A stretch of DNA of 64,000 nucleotides from Reticulitermes speratus (GCA_021186555.1 JAJKFL010000013.1:31948743-32012742), one strand, 5' to 3'. Shown: positions 48,401 through 52,251, counted from the first letter of the stretch. A program made the numbers and translations. The notes: generated from the sequence alone by a model not told the origin.

Positions 48401-49447
48401 CTGATTTAACATACAGCTCGTCTGTCCCATGTTTTTCTACCTGCTGCGGCAGGGAGAATCAGACCGGTTCGTAGTGCCCAAACAGTTAAGTTGGTGGGCG
48501 GGCTGTTAACTGTTGTGCTCTCACGCCTCGTTGCGAGGTCCTTATCTGACGTATTGCGGGCTGCCAGGCTCTGCTGAGTATACGTCAGATAAGGACCTCA
48601 CAGCGAGGCGTGAGAGCACAACAGTTAACAGCCCGCCCACCAACTTAACTGTTTGGGCACTACGAACCGGTCTGATTCTCCCTGCCGCGGCAGGTAGAAA
48701 AACACGGGACAGACGAGCTGTATGTTAAATCAGTTTTGCCTGAGGATGGGGACGGAGCTTGTCCCTGAAATGTTGTATTCAAACGAGGTGACGCGGTTGT
48801 GCGCCCAAGAAGACTATATTGAGATGATAGCAATGCATTCATGTTTGTCACAAGTCGACTTATGTCTAATTTGTTTTCAATACTGATTGCCTTTTGCCAC
48901 CCCCCCCCCCCCCCCCCCGTTCCCCCCACCCCACTGGGGTTGCACAAGGGGATACCATGTAATAAAGGTAAATAAAGTCACCATGGAAGGTCACTGTGAA
49001 CTAGACAATGAATATAGTGACTGATGTAGTTTATGGTGAGTGCAGTGCCTTCCAGCCTTGTTTTACACCATGAAGTCCATACACTCTTGGCTGCATCCTA
49101 GCATGCAGGCAGCCACAGGGTGCTAATCCAGTGAATTAAGAAGTGGTATAACTTGTCAAGGGGTGTTAAAGCAGAAAGATGTAAATCAAGAGGTACCTGT
49201 ATATATGTATATTAAATTGAAATACGATACACTCGTATAATCTGTTATGGCTAAACTTTGCACATGCAGGAATTTGTGGGCAAATACACATGAAATTCTC
49301 TGTGAGGTGAATAGTTTATTTACAGCATGGCCTGTCACATATAGCTTAGTGAGAAGACTGCCTATGGTGATTTTCTGTTGTCAGGTGGATGACGATGAAG
49401 ACTTGGAAGAAGAGGGAGAAGGGTATGAGGATGAAGACTCTGAATGA
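6391..49447 (+). CDS. p115: General vesicular transport factor p115 (USO1), 17 coding exons
   Basis: p115/USO1 is a peripheral Golgi tether: it captures COPII and intra-Golgi vesicles as a Rab1 effector, binds GM130 and giantin through its acidic C-terminus and promotes SNARE assembly. The assembled CDS (exons 6391-6468, 9250-9478, 11959-12127, 13078-13174, 14434-14635, 15170-15273, 17042-17271, 17552-17706, 20623-20828, 21524-21646, 26416-26526, 31351-31531, 35628-35818, 37245-37451, 40449-40541, 46631-46819, 49385-49447) is 2,628 bp, 875 residues. Typical family lengths are about 840 in fly and 960 in man. Residues 1-625 match the armadillo-like head, including the signatures [25 protein letters not shown] and [15 protein letters not shown] heptad-rich coiled coil follows to about 855, then a Glu/Asp tail. 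Every exon junction keeps frame. The start ATG has A at -3. A small extra exon in the variable coiled-coil part (37.5-46.6 kb) cannot be excluded because phases there are all 0. Confidence 0.96.
6778..7262. mobile_element. hAT-like nonautonomous element
   Basis: Ends are perfect inverted repeats, CAGTGGTTCCCAAA and its complement, typical of hAT elements. The AT-rich 485-base body has no transposase. The palindromic hexamer AGTACT sits next to both ends, so the target duplication is hard to delimit. Lies in p115 intron 1. Confidence 0.85.
7335..8082. mobile_element. Foldback element with hammerhead-like motifs, TSD present
   Basis: Two arms of about 335 bases (7367-7710 and 7747-8082) form a near-complete palindrome. 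An exact 11-bp direct repeat, TGTTCTCAGAA, flanks it at 7324-7334 and 8083-8093. The left side has about 30 extra bases with no partner on the right. Each arm carries the outward-reading motif CTGAAGA, hairpin GGCACC/GGTGCT, GAAAC (7436-7462 minus, 7987-8013 plus), each with one altered core base. No coding capacity. Confidence 0.88.
8505..8895 (-). repeat. tRNA-derived SINE, family B, copy 1
   Basis: On the minus strand it starts with a tRNA-like head (A box GACTAGTGGTTAGCGTGC, B box near 8826-8836 plus coordinates) and ends in a (TTA)n tail at 8485-8505. About 85-90% identical to 51810-52185 over the head half. Intron 1 of p115. Confidence 0.88.
9250..9478 (+). CDS. p115: p115 exon 2
   Basis: Residues 27-103. 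Starts after acceptor TTTAAG with [20 protein letters not shown] and carries [11 protein letters not shown] near its end, start of the armadillo-like repeats. Donor GTGAGT at 9479, phase 1. The last third of this exon is partly duplicated just inside the following intron. Confidence 0.95.
9486..9560 (+). pseudogene. Partial duplicate of p115 exon 2 in intron 2
   Basis: About 70 bases directly after the exon 2 donor repeat the exon segment that encodes [14 protein letters not shown], then ESFE, but with the stretch encoding the intervening CNVTAP residues deleted and no usable reading frame into exon 3. It looks like a tandem duplication that has decayed and is spliced out with the intron. Whether it is ever used as a cryptic donor or exon cannot be seen from DNA alone. 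Confidence 0.8.
9561..10855. other. p115 intron 2, left part
   Basis: No repeat or gene recognised. Short open frames only. Confidence 0.4.
10856..11056. mobile_element. Foldback element, intact hammerhead-like motif in both arms
   Basis: About 93-base arms with a spacer of roughly 12 bases. Each arm has CTGAAGA, a hairpin closing GGGA with TCCC, and GAAAC: minus strand 10911-10942 and plus strand 10968-10999. Core bases are unchanged in both arms. In p115 intron 2. Confidence 0.85.
11230..11690. repeat. Degenerate foldback relatives in intron 2
   Basis: A CTGAAGG...GAAAC variant at about 11240-11276, and a second unit at about 11500-11690 whose ends are inverted (TGTCACACCATG side against CACGGTGTCACA side) around a CTGAAGA...GAAAC motif at 11593-11624. 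The hairpin of the second is weak. Confidence 0.6.
11959..12127 (+). CDS. p115: p115 exon 3
   Basis: Residues 103-159, with the family signature [10 protein letters not shown] and [15 protein letters not shown]. Acceptor CTTTCAG; the first two bases complete the codon split from exon 2. Donor GTAAGC at 12128, phase 2. Confidence 0.95.
12128..13077. other. p115 intron 3
   Basis: No repeat or gene recognised. Confidence 0.4.
13078..13174 (+). CDS. p115: p115 exon 4
   Basis: Residues 159-191, including [20 protein letters not shown] and VIRND. Acceptor GTTGCAG; donor GTGAGT at 13175, phase 0. Confidence 0.95.
13565..13700 (-). repeat. SINE family D, 3' part
   Basis: On the minus strand the stretch GGATTTGTGGTCGACAAACT and a following CATTCCACCAATGCTCCATA match the bodies at 19963, 35110 and 40105. 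The tRNA-like head is missing. In p115 intron 4. Confidence 0.6.
14037..14170. repeat. Small foldback with degenerate hammerhead-like motif
   Basis: Ends GTCTTCTGGGATGTGA and its complement TCACATCCCAGAAGAC are inverted, with a minus-strand CTGAAAA...GAAAC motif at about 14088-14119 between them (one core G changed). Intron 4 of p115. Confidence 0.7.
14434..14635 (+). CDS. p115: p115 exon 5
   Basis: Residues 192-259: [28 protein letters not shown] and [10 protein letters not shown] are near-invariant in the family. Acceptor GTGGCAG, donor GTAATA at 14636, phase 1. Confidence 0.95.
15170..15273 (+). CDS. p115: p115 exon 6
   Basis: Residues 259-293 ([29 protein letters not shown]). Acceptor GTTGCAG, donor GTAGGT at 15274, phase 0. 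Confidence 0.95.
15950..16105. mobile_element. pogo-like MITE, copy 1
   Basis: Terminal inverted repeats CAGTAGAACCCGGTTA and a diverged complement at the right end, flanked by TA on both sides, as in pogo/Tigger-like elements. No coding. Intron 6 of p115. Confidence 0.75.
16455..16540. repeat. 20-bp minisatellite in intron 6
   Basis: About four and a half units of GCACATGGTGCTCGCAGTGT with few substitutions. All three minus-strand frames are open through it because of the repeat, not because of a gene. Confidence 0.9.
17042..17271 (+). CDS. p115: p115 exon 7
   Basis: Residues 294-370, containing [20 protein letters not shown] and APSNPPR, among the best conserved parts of the head. Acceptor ATTGCAG, donor GTACAT at 17272, phase 2. 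The open frame continues into the intron, so only homology and the donor set the end. Confidence 0.95.
17552..17706 (+). CDS. p115: p115 exon 8
   Basis: Residues 370-422 ([31 protein letters not shown]). Acceptor GTTGCAG, donor GTACGA at 17707, phase 1. The intron before it is only 280 bp, the shortest in the gene. Confidence 0.93.
17955..18472. mobile_element. pogo-like MITE, copy 2 (long form)
   Basis: CAGTAGAACCCTGTTAAGAA at the left and the complement-type GGGTTCTACTG at the right, with TA duplications. Subterminal repeats of the wording ACTTCTTAA/GGGAAG fill the ends. Related to 38606-38779, which is the same element shortened and inverted. Intron 8 of p115. Confidence 0.85.
18906..19193 (+). 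repeat. tRNA-derived SINE, family A, copy 2
   Basis: Same structure as 5792-6078 (A box-like GATAGTGTAGTCGGTATAGC, B box-like GGTCCGGGGATCAAATACC, closing CTACTCCCCCTCTGGGCCTT). The best preserved copy in this window. Intron 8 of p115. Confidence 0.9.
19479..19652. mobile_element. pogo-like MITE, copy 3 (distinct subfamily)
   Basis: CAGTAACACCCCGATTTA at the left and a GGGGTTTTACTG right end, TA on both sides. The interior has repeated ATTTAGTGAAAT words. Intron 8 of p115. Confidence 0.8.
19963..20115 (+). repeat. SINE family D, tRNA-like head
   Basis: A box-like CAGGCAGTTAGTCACTAGC, B box-like TGGGTTTGATCCCAGG, then TGATTTGTGGTGGACAAGTG shared with 35110 and 40105. Intron 8 of p115. Confidence 0.75.
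20416..20537. repeat. Small foldback with hammerhead-like motif
   Basis: A perfect 20-base inverted repeat (AGATCTGTGCTCTTCTGGGA and complement) flanks a minus-strand motif with GGGACA/TGTCCC hairpin and GAAACG; the CTGA side carries extra bases. It ends about 85 bases before p115 exon 9. Confidence 0.75.
20623..20828 (+). CDS. p115: p115 exon 9
   Basis: Residues 422-490: [19 protein letters not shown] and [14 protein letters not shown]. Acceptor GTTGCAG, donor GTAGGA at 20829, phase 0. Confidence 0.95.
20925..21150 (-). repeat. SINE family E, copy 1
   Basis: Shares CAGATTGCATAGTATTGAAT-type wording and GAATTGGAAAGGATGTG with 33405-33615 and 41025-41250. Its minus strand ends in a tRNA-like stretch with GGTCCTGGGTTGAAAT (B box-like). 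Intron 9 of p115. Confidence 0.65.
21524..21646 (+). CDS. p115: p115 exon 10
   Basis: Residues 491-531, with [19 protein letters not shown]. Acceptor TTTTCAG, donor GTAGGC at 21647, phase 0. Confidence 0.95.
21647..23724. other. p115 intron 10, left part
   Basis: No element firmly identified. The stretch around 23085-23150 resembles, weakly, the 3' end of the LINE at 49605 (words ATGAAC, TTCCATAAAA-like, GGGAATTTC-like), so an old copy may lie here. Confidence 0.35.
23725..24022 (-). repeat. tRNA-derived SINE, family C
   Basis: The minus strand starts with a tRNA-like head ending in a canonical B box (GGTCACGGGTTCGATTCCCG), followed by about 250 bases of body; the 3' end is TTTACCTTTTACCT. 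Intron 10 of p115. Confidence 0.8.
24023..25826. other. p115 intron 10, middle part
   Basis: A degenerate hammerhead-like motif lies near 24190-24240. A (TTTG)n microsatellite occupies 25355-25386. Otherwise nothing recognised. Confidence 0.4.
25827..26166. mobile_element. Foldback element, intact hammerhead-like motifs
   Basis: Arms of about 150 bases, 95% or more identical as inverted copies, with a short loop near 25983-26003. Each arm carries CTGAAGA, hairpin GGAAG/CTTCC, GAAA: minus strand 25899-25930 and plus strand 26061-26092. Sits 250 bases before p115 exon 11. Confidence 0.88.
26416..26526 (+). CDS. p115: p115 exon 11
   Basis: Residues 532-568 ([20 protein letters not shown]). Acceptor TTCACAG, donor GTAAGT at 26527, phase 0. 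The intron upstream is about 4.8 kb and holds a SINE and a foldback element. Confidence 0.94.
26740..26900 (+). repeat. Dispersed repeat G, copy 1
   Basis: The wording ATCAGTTAATGCTGTTTGGG and later TAAATAAATTGTGTGGGCA reappears, diverged, at 29640-29830 and 30930-31290, all in p115 introns 11. Class unknown. Confidence 0.55.
26920..28065. repeat. Minisatellite of 29- and 31-bp units, about 38 copies
   Basis: Units alternate between a form with CAAAACGTACACATACCACT and one with an added TG (CAAAACATGTACACATACCA). Unit lengths of mostly 29 and 31 bases and the lack of stop words leave long frames open (up to 347 codons) on the plus strand, which are artefacts. The left edge abuts CAGTGCTTTTCAAACTTTG, a hAT-type terminal sequence at 26894. 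In p115 intron 11. Confidence 0.93.
28330..28548. mobile_element. Foldback element, short deleted copy
   Basis: Same family as 51237-52251: both ends carry the TATTTTACTNTTATCAATA word in inverted order, and the left side has the extension with TAATATTAGACATCCC, also found at the right edge of that element. The central hammerhead-like hairpin is largely lost. Confidence 0.8.
28555..28897 (+). pseudogene. LINE 3' end, copy of the 49605 family
   Basis: About 75-80% identical to 49857-50205, covering the GHVARM and GRP-R-RWEDNIK region of ORF2 with stops and frameshifts, and ending in TAGTTAGTTA. It directly follows the foldback at 28330-28548. Intron 11 of p115. Confidence 0.85.
28898..30929. 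other. p115 intron 11, right part
   Basis: A tRNA-like head (GTAGCTCAGTGAGTACAGTGG, then GGTTTGATTCG) at about 29195-29275 suggests a SINE. A diverged copy of repeat G is at 29640-29830. The rest is unremarkable. Confidence 0.45.
30930..31290 (+). repeat. Dispersed repeat G, copy 3
   Basis: Matches 26740-26900 and 29640-29830 in two blocks (AACCAATCAGTTAATGTTGT and ACACTGTGTGGGCAGAACAT). The right edge GGGCTTTAAAGGGTTAA resembles a piggyBac-type end, but no partner was found. Confidence 0.45.
31351..31531 (+). CDS. p115: p115 exon 12
   Basis: Residues 569-629: [20 protein letters not shown] and [11 protein letters not shown], then DHEF near the end of the globular head. Acceptor TTTCAG, donor GTACCT at 31532, phase 1. 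Confidence 0.95.
32763..33390 (+). repeat. Dispersed repeat H, copy 1 (unknown class)
   Basis: A 630-base stretch similar (roughly 65-70%) to 38963-39600 along its whole length, same orientation, sharing TATGTGTCATGGAAAAA and AGTGCACA words. Short open frames, no recognisable protein. Intron 12 of p115. Confidence 0.65.
33405..33615 (-). repeat. SINE family E, copy 2
   Basis: Shares CAGTACCTCAGATAGTGTAG-type wording and TTGGAAAGGATGTGGAA with 20925 and 41025. Intron 12 of p115. Confidence 0.65.
33815..34197. repeat. 50-60-bp minisatellite between mariner fragments
   Basis: About seven diverged units of the type GTTACCACAAACTGAAGACA followed by GAGCAGTCTCTGGTTATCCT. It adjoins a minus-strand mariner fragment at 34198. 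Confidence 0.85.
34198..34280 (-). pseudogene. mariner transposase fragment (minus)
   Basis: Encodes [19 protein letters not shown] on the minus strand, the SPDLAPSDFHLF block with the third catalytic Asp changed to Asn. Only about 27 codons remain. Confidence 0.75.
34287..34795 (+). pseudogene. mariner transposase C-terminal half (plus)
   Basis: In successive frames it reads [20 protein letters not shown], then [17 protein letters not shown], then [16 protein letters not shown], the order found in mariner transposases. Several frameshifts and stops. The right end TTTTGTTCTGTCCCTCGTA looks like a mariner inverted repeat. Intron 12 of p115. Confidence 0.85.
35110..35325 (+). repeat. SINE family D, copy 3
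   Basis: tRNA-like head with GGCTCAGGCAGTTAGACCG and GGTTTCAATTCCAGG, then GGATTTGTGGTGAACAGAAT. About 300 bases before p115 exon 13. Confidence 0.8.
35628..35818 (+). CDS. p115: p115 exon 13
   Basis: Residues 629-692, start of the coiled-coil tail; the motif [17 protein letters not shown] corresponds to the conserved YKNMIREQD entry of vertebrate p115. Acceptor ATTGCAG, donor GTTAGG at 35819, phase 0. Confidence 0.93.
36055..36325 (+). repeat. tRNA-Leu-like SINE, family F
   Basis: The first 80 bases resemble a tRNA-Leu with a long variable arm: GGTCTAAGGCGTGGGTC in the D region and the B box GGGTTCGAATCCCACC. The acceptor stem does not close and a 170-base body ending in a poly-G run (36305-36322) follows, so it is a SINE rather than a tRNA gene. 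Intron 13 of p115. Confidence 0.8.
36505..36705 (+). repeat. tRNA-derived SINE, family A, copy 3
   Basis: GGGATAGCATAGTTGGTATG head and GGGTAGAGCTGTATC near the end match 18906-19193, with an internal deletion. Intron 13 of p115. Confidence 0.8.
37245..37451 (+). CDS. p115: p115 exon 14 (coiled coil)
   Basis: Residues 693-761, heptad-rich ([19 protein letters not shown]). This part is poorly conserved at residue level between animals. Acceptor GTTGCAG, donor GTGAGT at 37452, phase 0. Confidence 0.9.
37452..38101. other. p115 intron 14, left part
   Basis: Contains degraded foldback arms at about 37690-37815 (CCATCTTCAGG on one side, a CTCTGAAATC word on the other). No gene. Confidence 0.45.
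38102..38342. mobile_element. MITE with 30-bp inverted ends
   Basis: Ends CACTACCCAGCCCTTGTTTT and the complement of AAAACAAGGGTTGGGTGT. Part of the interior (38120-38260) recurs inverted at 49060-49195. Class unknown. Intron 14. Confidence 0.7.
38606..38779. mobile_element. pogo-like MITE, short inverted copy
   Basis: Same family as 17955-18472 in reverse order, with the middle deleted. Ends CAGTAGAACCGGATAAGAAG and GGGTTCTACTG, flanked by TA. Intron 14 of p115. Confidence 0.85.
38963..39600 (+). repeat. Dispersed repeat H, copy 2
   Basis: Counterpart of 32763-33390 (see that entry). Intron 14 of p115. Confidence 0.65.
40105..40310 (+). repeat. SINE family D, copy 4
   Basis: CAGGCAGTTAGTCACTGGCC head, TTTGATCCCAGGCCC B box-like part, GGATTTGTGGTGGACAAAGT body. 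Ends about 140 bases before p115 exon 15. Confidence 0.8.
40449..40541 (+). CDS. p115: p115 exon 15 (coiled coil)
   Basis: Residues 762-792 ([18 protein letters not shown]). Acceptor TCACTAG, donor GTAAAG at 40542, phase 0. It has no strong homology signature and is called from splice sites, frame and position, so it is less sure than the head exons. Confidence 0.78.
40798..40897. repeat. Small foldback, motif lost
   Basis: Ends TCAAGTCTTCTGGGATG and CATGCCAGAAGTCTTGA are inverted, matching the ends of 14037-14170. Only a shortened centre remains. Intron 15 of p115. Confidence 0.65.
41025..41250 (-). repeat. SINE family E, copy 3
   Basis: GTAGCTCAGATTGTAGAGTT and GAATTGGAAAGGATGTGGAA shared with 20925 and 33405. 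Intron 15 of p115. Confidence 0.65.
41820..41990 (+). repeat. tRNA-like SINE head
   Basis: TTTGGTGTAGTGGTGACATC followed about 35 bases later by ACACCGTTTGAATCCGT, spaced like A and B boxes. Single copy seen here. Confidence 0.55.
42025..43693. mobile_element. piggyBac-like nonautonomous element with internal tandem repeat
   Basis: TTAA at 42021-42024 and 43694-43697 flanks ends CCTTTAGCTTACGG and, inverted, CCTTACGCTTCCGT (10 of 14 positions alike). TTAA targets and CC-starting ends are piggyBac features. A 136-bp tandem repeat fills 42240-42690. No transposase seen. In p115 intron 15. Confidence 0.65.
42240..42690. repeat. 136-bp tandem repeat, about 3.3 units
   Basis: The word GTCAGCTTGTATC begins at about 42255, 42391, 42527 and 42666, giving a period of 136 (last 139). 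Units are about 95% identical, so the expansion is fairly recent. Open frames through it repeat the same residues. Confidence 0.92.
43850..44790 (-). pseudogene. mariner transposase pseudogene
   Basis: On the minus strand, across several frames: [35 protein letters not shown], then [10 protein letters not shown] (first catalytic Asp region), [17 protein letters not shown] (HDNAPAH block, degenerate) and FLSPK-type wording. The order matches mariner from the helix-turn-helix to the C-terminus. Many stops and frameshifts; inactive. Intron 15 of p115. Confidence 0.85.
45537..45625 (-). repeat. SINE family A, 3' fragment
   Basis: Minus-strand copy of the 3' block (CTACTCCCCCTCTGGGCCTT, then GGCCTGTTATTGGGTGAA). 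The head is missing. Intron 15. Confidence 0.75.
46051..46439 (+). mobile_element. mariner element, internally deleted, with intact inverted ends
   Basis: Ends CGAGGGTTATCCAGAAAGTA and its complement are perfect over about 24 bases. The interior keeps only the transposase C-terminus (about 85 codons, 46081-46338) with [12 protein letters not shown], including the third catalytic Asp, and ends DKGGDYVEK stop, an undisturbed frame. TA follows the right end; the left has TG. Lies 190 bases before p115 exon 16. Confidence 0.9.
46631..46819 (+). CDS. p115: p115 exon 16, with GC donor
   Basis: Residues 793-855, coiled coil ending [20 protein letters not shown], which matches the conserved DLLVLLADQD block of the family. 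Acceptor TTTGCAG. The end reads GGGAAG followed by GCAAGT, an optimal GC-type donor. The nearby GT dinucleotides (46812 and 46823) do not keep frame into the acidic last exon. Confidence 0.93.
46820..48311. other. p115 intron 16, left part
   Basis: No gene. A TTAACCCTTCTGGGGC word at about 47351 resembles a piggyBac-type left end without a visible partner; poly-G at 47594-47603. Confidence 0.4.
48312..48822. mobile_element. Large foldback element, intact hammerhead-like motifs
   Basis: Arms of about 240 bases (48312-48553, 48583-48822) are 93-95% inverted copies around a 29-base loop, GC-richer than the surroundings. Each arm has CTGAGGA, a six-pair hairpin GGGGAC/GTCCCC, and GAAAC or GAAAT: minus 48363-48394, plus 48740-48771. 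ATGAT occurs just outside both ends, a possible short target duplication. In p115 intron 16, 560 bases before the last exon. Confidence 0.9.
49060..49195 (-). repeat. Fragment related to the 38102 MITE
   Basis: Minus strand shares GCTTTAACACCCCTTG and CTGCATNCTAG words with 38140-38240. Confidence 0.6.
49385..49447 (+). CDS. p115: p115 exon 17, acidic C-terminus and stop
   Basis: Twenty residues, 14 of them Asp or Glu ([20 protein letters not shown]), then TGA. In vertebrate p115 the acidic tail binds GM130 and giantin and is controlled by phosphorylation of a nearby Ser; here the penultimate residue is a Ser in an acidic setting (a casein kinase II-like context). Acceptor TTGTCAG. Confidence 0.93.
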   Translation: MDDDEDLEEEGEGYEDEDSE

Positions 49448-49604
49448 ACTGGCTGAATGCAGACAGGCTTCAAGGTAATATGTTTACTGATGGAGTGAAA
49501 GTTCTATTCTGTGTGGAATGAATTATAGCAGTGGCTGGAATTTTAGGGCCTGAAAGTTACCCTGTATTTCTCTATTTCTATTTTAGCTTTGTTTAAAATT
49601 TGGC

Positions 49605-50203
49605 TCATTCGGTGCAGGATCTTCTGTCTTCCAGTTTGCTATCCAAAAATACAGAGATTAAGATATACAGAACTATAATTTTGCCTGTTGTTTTGTATGG
49701 GTGTGAGACTTGGTCTCTCACACTGAGGGAGGAACATAGGCTGAGGGTGTTCGAGAATAGGGAGCTGAGGAGGATATTTGGGCCTAAGAGGGACGGGGTA
49801 ACAGGGGAGTGGAGAAGACTACATAACGAGGAACTTAATGATCTGTACTCATCACCAAATATTGTTCGGGTGATCAAATCGAGAAGAATGAGGTGGGCGG
49901 GGCATGTAGCACGTATGGGTGAGGGGAGAGGTGCATACAGGGTTTTGGTGGGGAGACCTGAGGGAAGGAGACCACTTGGAAGACCCAGGTGTAGATGGGA
50001 GGATAATATTAAAATGGATCTTCAAGAAGTGGGATGGGGGGGCATGGACTGGATTGATATGGCTCAGGACAGGGACAGGTGGCGGGCTCTTGTGAGTGCA
50101 GTAATGAACCTTCGGGTTCCATAAAACGCGGGGAATTTCTTGGCTAGCTGACGACCTGTTAGCTTCTCAAGAAGGACTCTGCTCCATGGAGTTAGTTAGT
50201 TAG
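49605..50203 (+). mobile_element. 5'-truncated LINE in the p115 3' UTR
   Basis: An exact 12-bp duplication TTAAAATTTGGC flanks it (49593-49604 and 50204-50215). The 174-codon frame to 50124 encodes the RTE-like C-terminus: [55 protein letters not shown] type blocks and the ending NLRVP. It finishes in a (GTTA)n tail. The frame is unbroken, so the insertion is comparatively young. Orientation is the same as p115. Confidence 0.92.
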
Positions 50204-50393
50204 TTAAAATTTGGCAGCAGATCTGGGTACTGCACAAACGTGCTTCTTTTAAACATTCTGCGAAGTTTCCTCTCTGATGCGTCGTCATTTATTTACAAAT
50301 ACTCTGATGATATAGCAGGAAATTGTTGTAATTTTGGGATCCTAAAATCTGTTGAGAAAAACATTTCTGTGCATGTGGAACATTTTTTTGCAT

Positions 50394-50399
50394 AATAAA
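50394..50399 (+). terminator. Probable poly(A) signal of p115
   Basis: AATAAA about 950 bp after the p115 stop, and about 350 bp after it once the inserted LINE (49605-50215 with one target copy) is discounted. It is the first canonical signal downstream of the stop that I found. No transcript data, so tentative. Confidence 0.45.
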
Positions 50400-50461
50400 C
50401 TTTGTCAAAAATATCTAATCTCATAACTCAAAACTCGGAAAGATGGCTGCCTTTACAGTAA

Positions 50462-50843
50462 GATTCATTCATTCTGTAGTCTGTCTTATGACAGGTCTGT
50501 AGCCTCTTCCAAAGCGAGTTCTCCACAGGGTGCGATCTAGTGCTTCCTCTTTCAATTTCCAGTATCTTCTCTTTTCCTTAAGGTCATCCAGTAGCTGCTT
50601 ACATCTTCTCCCTCGTCTTCCCGTCATTTCTATCCTTCCTTCTAACTTTCCTTCAATCACGTGTTTAAAGTAAGATACTGCACGTAATAGAATAACAGTA
50701 TGCACCAAGTTGTGTTGCTGTTTGAAAATTTTTTGGCAAAGATGGTTGCTGCAATACCTTCCACTGCCATTTATGCCTGCCATCTTATGATGTTTTTCAT
50801 TGCTGTCTGCTGGTATATATAATGAGAAGCTAGCAGGCATCAA
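50462..50843 (-). pseudogene. LINE ORF2 C-terminal fragment, copy 2
   Basis: Minus strand: HVIEGKLEGRIEMTGRRGRR, then KQLLDDLKEKRRYWKLKEE and LWRTRFGRGYRPV with stop. The last 210 bases pair with 4028-4240. Here the frame is open to the stop; the coding part is 50469-50680 and the sequence upstream on this strand (to 50843) is open but not LINE-like. Confidence 0.85.
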
Positions 50844-51236
50844 AGATTATTATTGTTTGCACACTGTTAAATACCTATCCATCTGACTTTCCTAAATGCT
50901 ACCATTGTCATAATGAATCAAGAACAGGATGCTTTCAAACAGTTTGTTTCTATGAGTCCTTGTGTGTAGTGCAGTTTTTGAAATGGAAAGTGGTTTCCAG
51001 TTGTACAAAATTTGTATGTTCATGTAATCTACTGTACAGTTCAGACATAATTTATTTCTTGCAAAAATAATGTACATATTTAAATATCACATAATAACAA
51101 AAGCCAAATATTTGTAGTAGTGCAGATGTGAAAGAAAGAAATTATGACCAATGGACAGTCATCAGAGTGCATGAATTTATTGTTGGAGTTTCAAGTCTTC
51201 TGTGAGAACCTCAAATCTCACACTGAATTTATTTTT

Positions 51237-52251
51237 AAAGCATATTTTACTCTTATCAATAGTACAGTCACAACTAACACATACACTTTCAATACATAAT
51301 CAGGCTACGGGTTTCGGCTCAAAGAGCCATCATCAGGCCTATGACAGAAAACTATGAAAATTAAACTCCATATATTTGGTAAGAGGAAAAACTCCATTGT
51401 TTTTACAATTACATATATAAATATATAAATGTGCTGCCTAAGAGAAGTATATGTTAAAATGTAAATATAAAAGATATAAAATATAAAAAACATATAAGTA
51501 TAAAAATGTGAGTATAAAAAAAGGCATCAGACCGTAAGATGTGGATGTATGTGCGGCATTTTTATATTCACATTTTTATGCTTATATGGTTTTTATATTT
51601 GCATTTTAACATATACTTCTCTTAGGCAGCACATTTATATATTGATATAATTGATATACATTTTATATATGTAATTGTAAAAAAGGGGGGAGTTTCCCCT
51701 TACCAAATGTATGGAGTTTGATTTTCATAGTTTTGTGTCATAGGCCTGATGATGGCTCTTTGAGCTGAAACTGGTAGCTTGATTATGTATTGCAAGTAAC
51801 TGTTGCTATCGTTTTCCTCCTGTCGCTCCTTGCTGAGCATAGGGCCTCCTTTCAGAGGTTTCTTGGTCTGGAGGTGTGCATTCTGTAGTGAGTGACCAGT
51901 CCACTGACTGCACAAGTTCTACTCATCCTGATATGACTGCCAGAGCCATCTAGCAGTCAATCAGGAGACTTGGGTGAGAAATGGCCGCTGAATTTTGCTC
52001 GATTCATGCCCGTAAGGTTCTTTTACATGCCGTAAATCTACGACATGGGACCGACGGCTTTACTTCCCCTCCGAAGGAAGTGATTTTTATCACCCTTTAA
52101 AAATTCATTGACCTCGGCCGGGATTGAACCCGCGAACCTTGGGTCCAGTGGCGAGCACGCTAACCACTAGTCCACCGAGGGCGACACTGTGCTATTAATA
52201 AGAGTAAAATATACTTTTGCATTTACATACCAACAGGGATGTCTAATATTA
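51237..52251. mobile_element. Foldback element with hammerhead-like motifs, split by a SINE
   Basis: Exact 12-bp direct repeats GAATTTATTTTT flank it (51225-51236, 52252-52263). Arms: about 51241-51529 and 51560-51809 plus 52196-52217. Both have CTGATGA, hairpin GGCTC-TTT-GAGCC (GAGCT on the right), GAAAC: minus 51311-51336, plus 51746-51771. The right side extends about 30 bases beyond the arm (CAGGGATGTCTAATATTA), as in the 28330 copy. A SINE interrupts the right arm. Confidence 0.9.
51810..52185 (-). repeat. tRNA-derived SINE, family B, copy 2
   Basis: Minus-strand head GACTAGTGGTTAGCGTGC and B box GGTTCGCGGGTTCAATCCC. Flanked by ACTGTTGCTAT at 51799-51809 and ACTGTGCTAT at 52186-52195, a target duplication with one base of slippage. 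Removing it restores the right arm of the foldback at 51237-52251. Confidence 0.9.
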
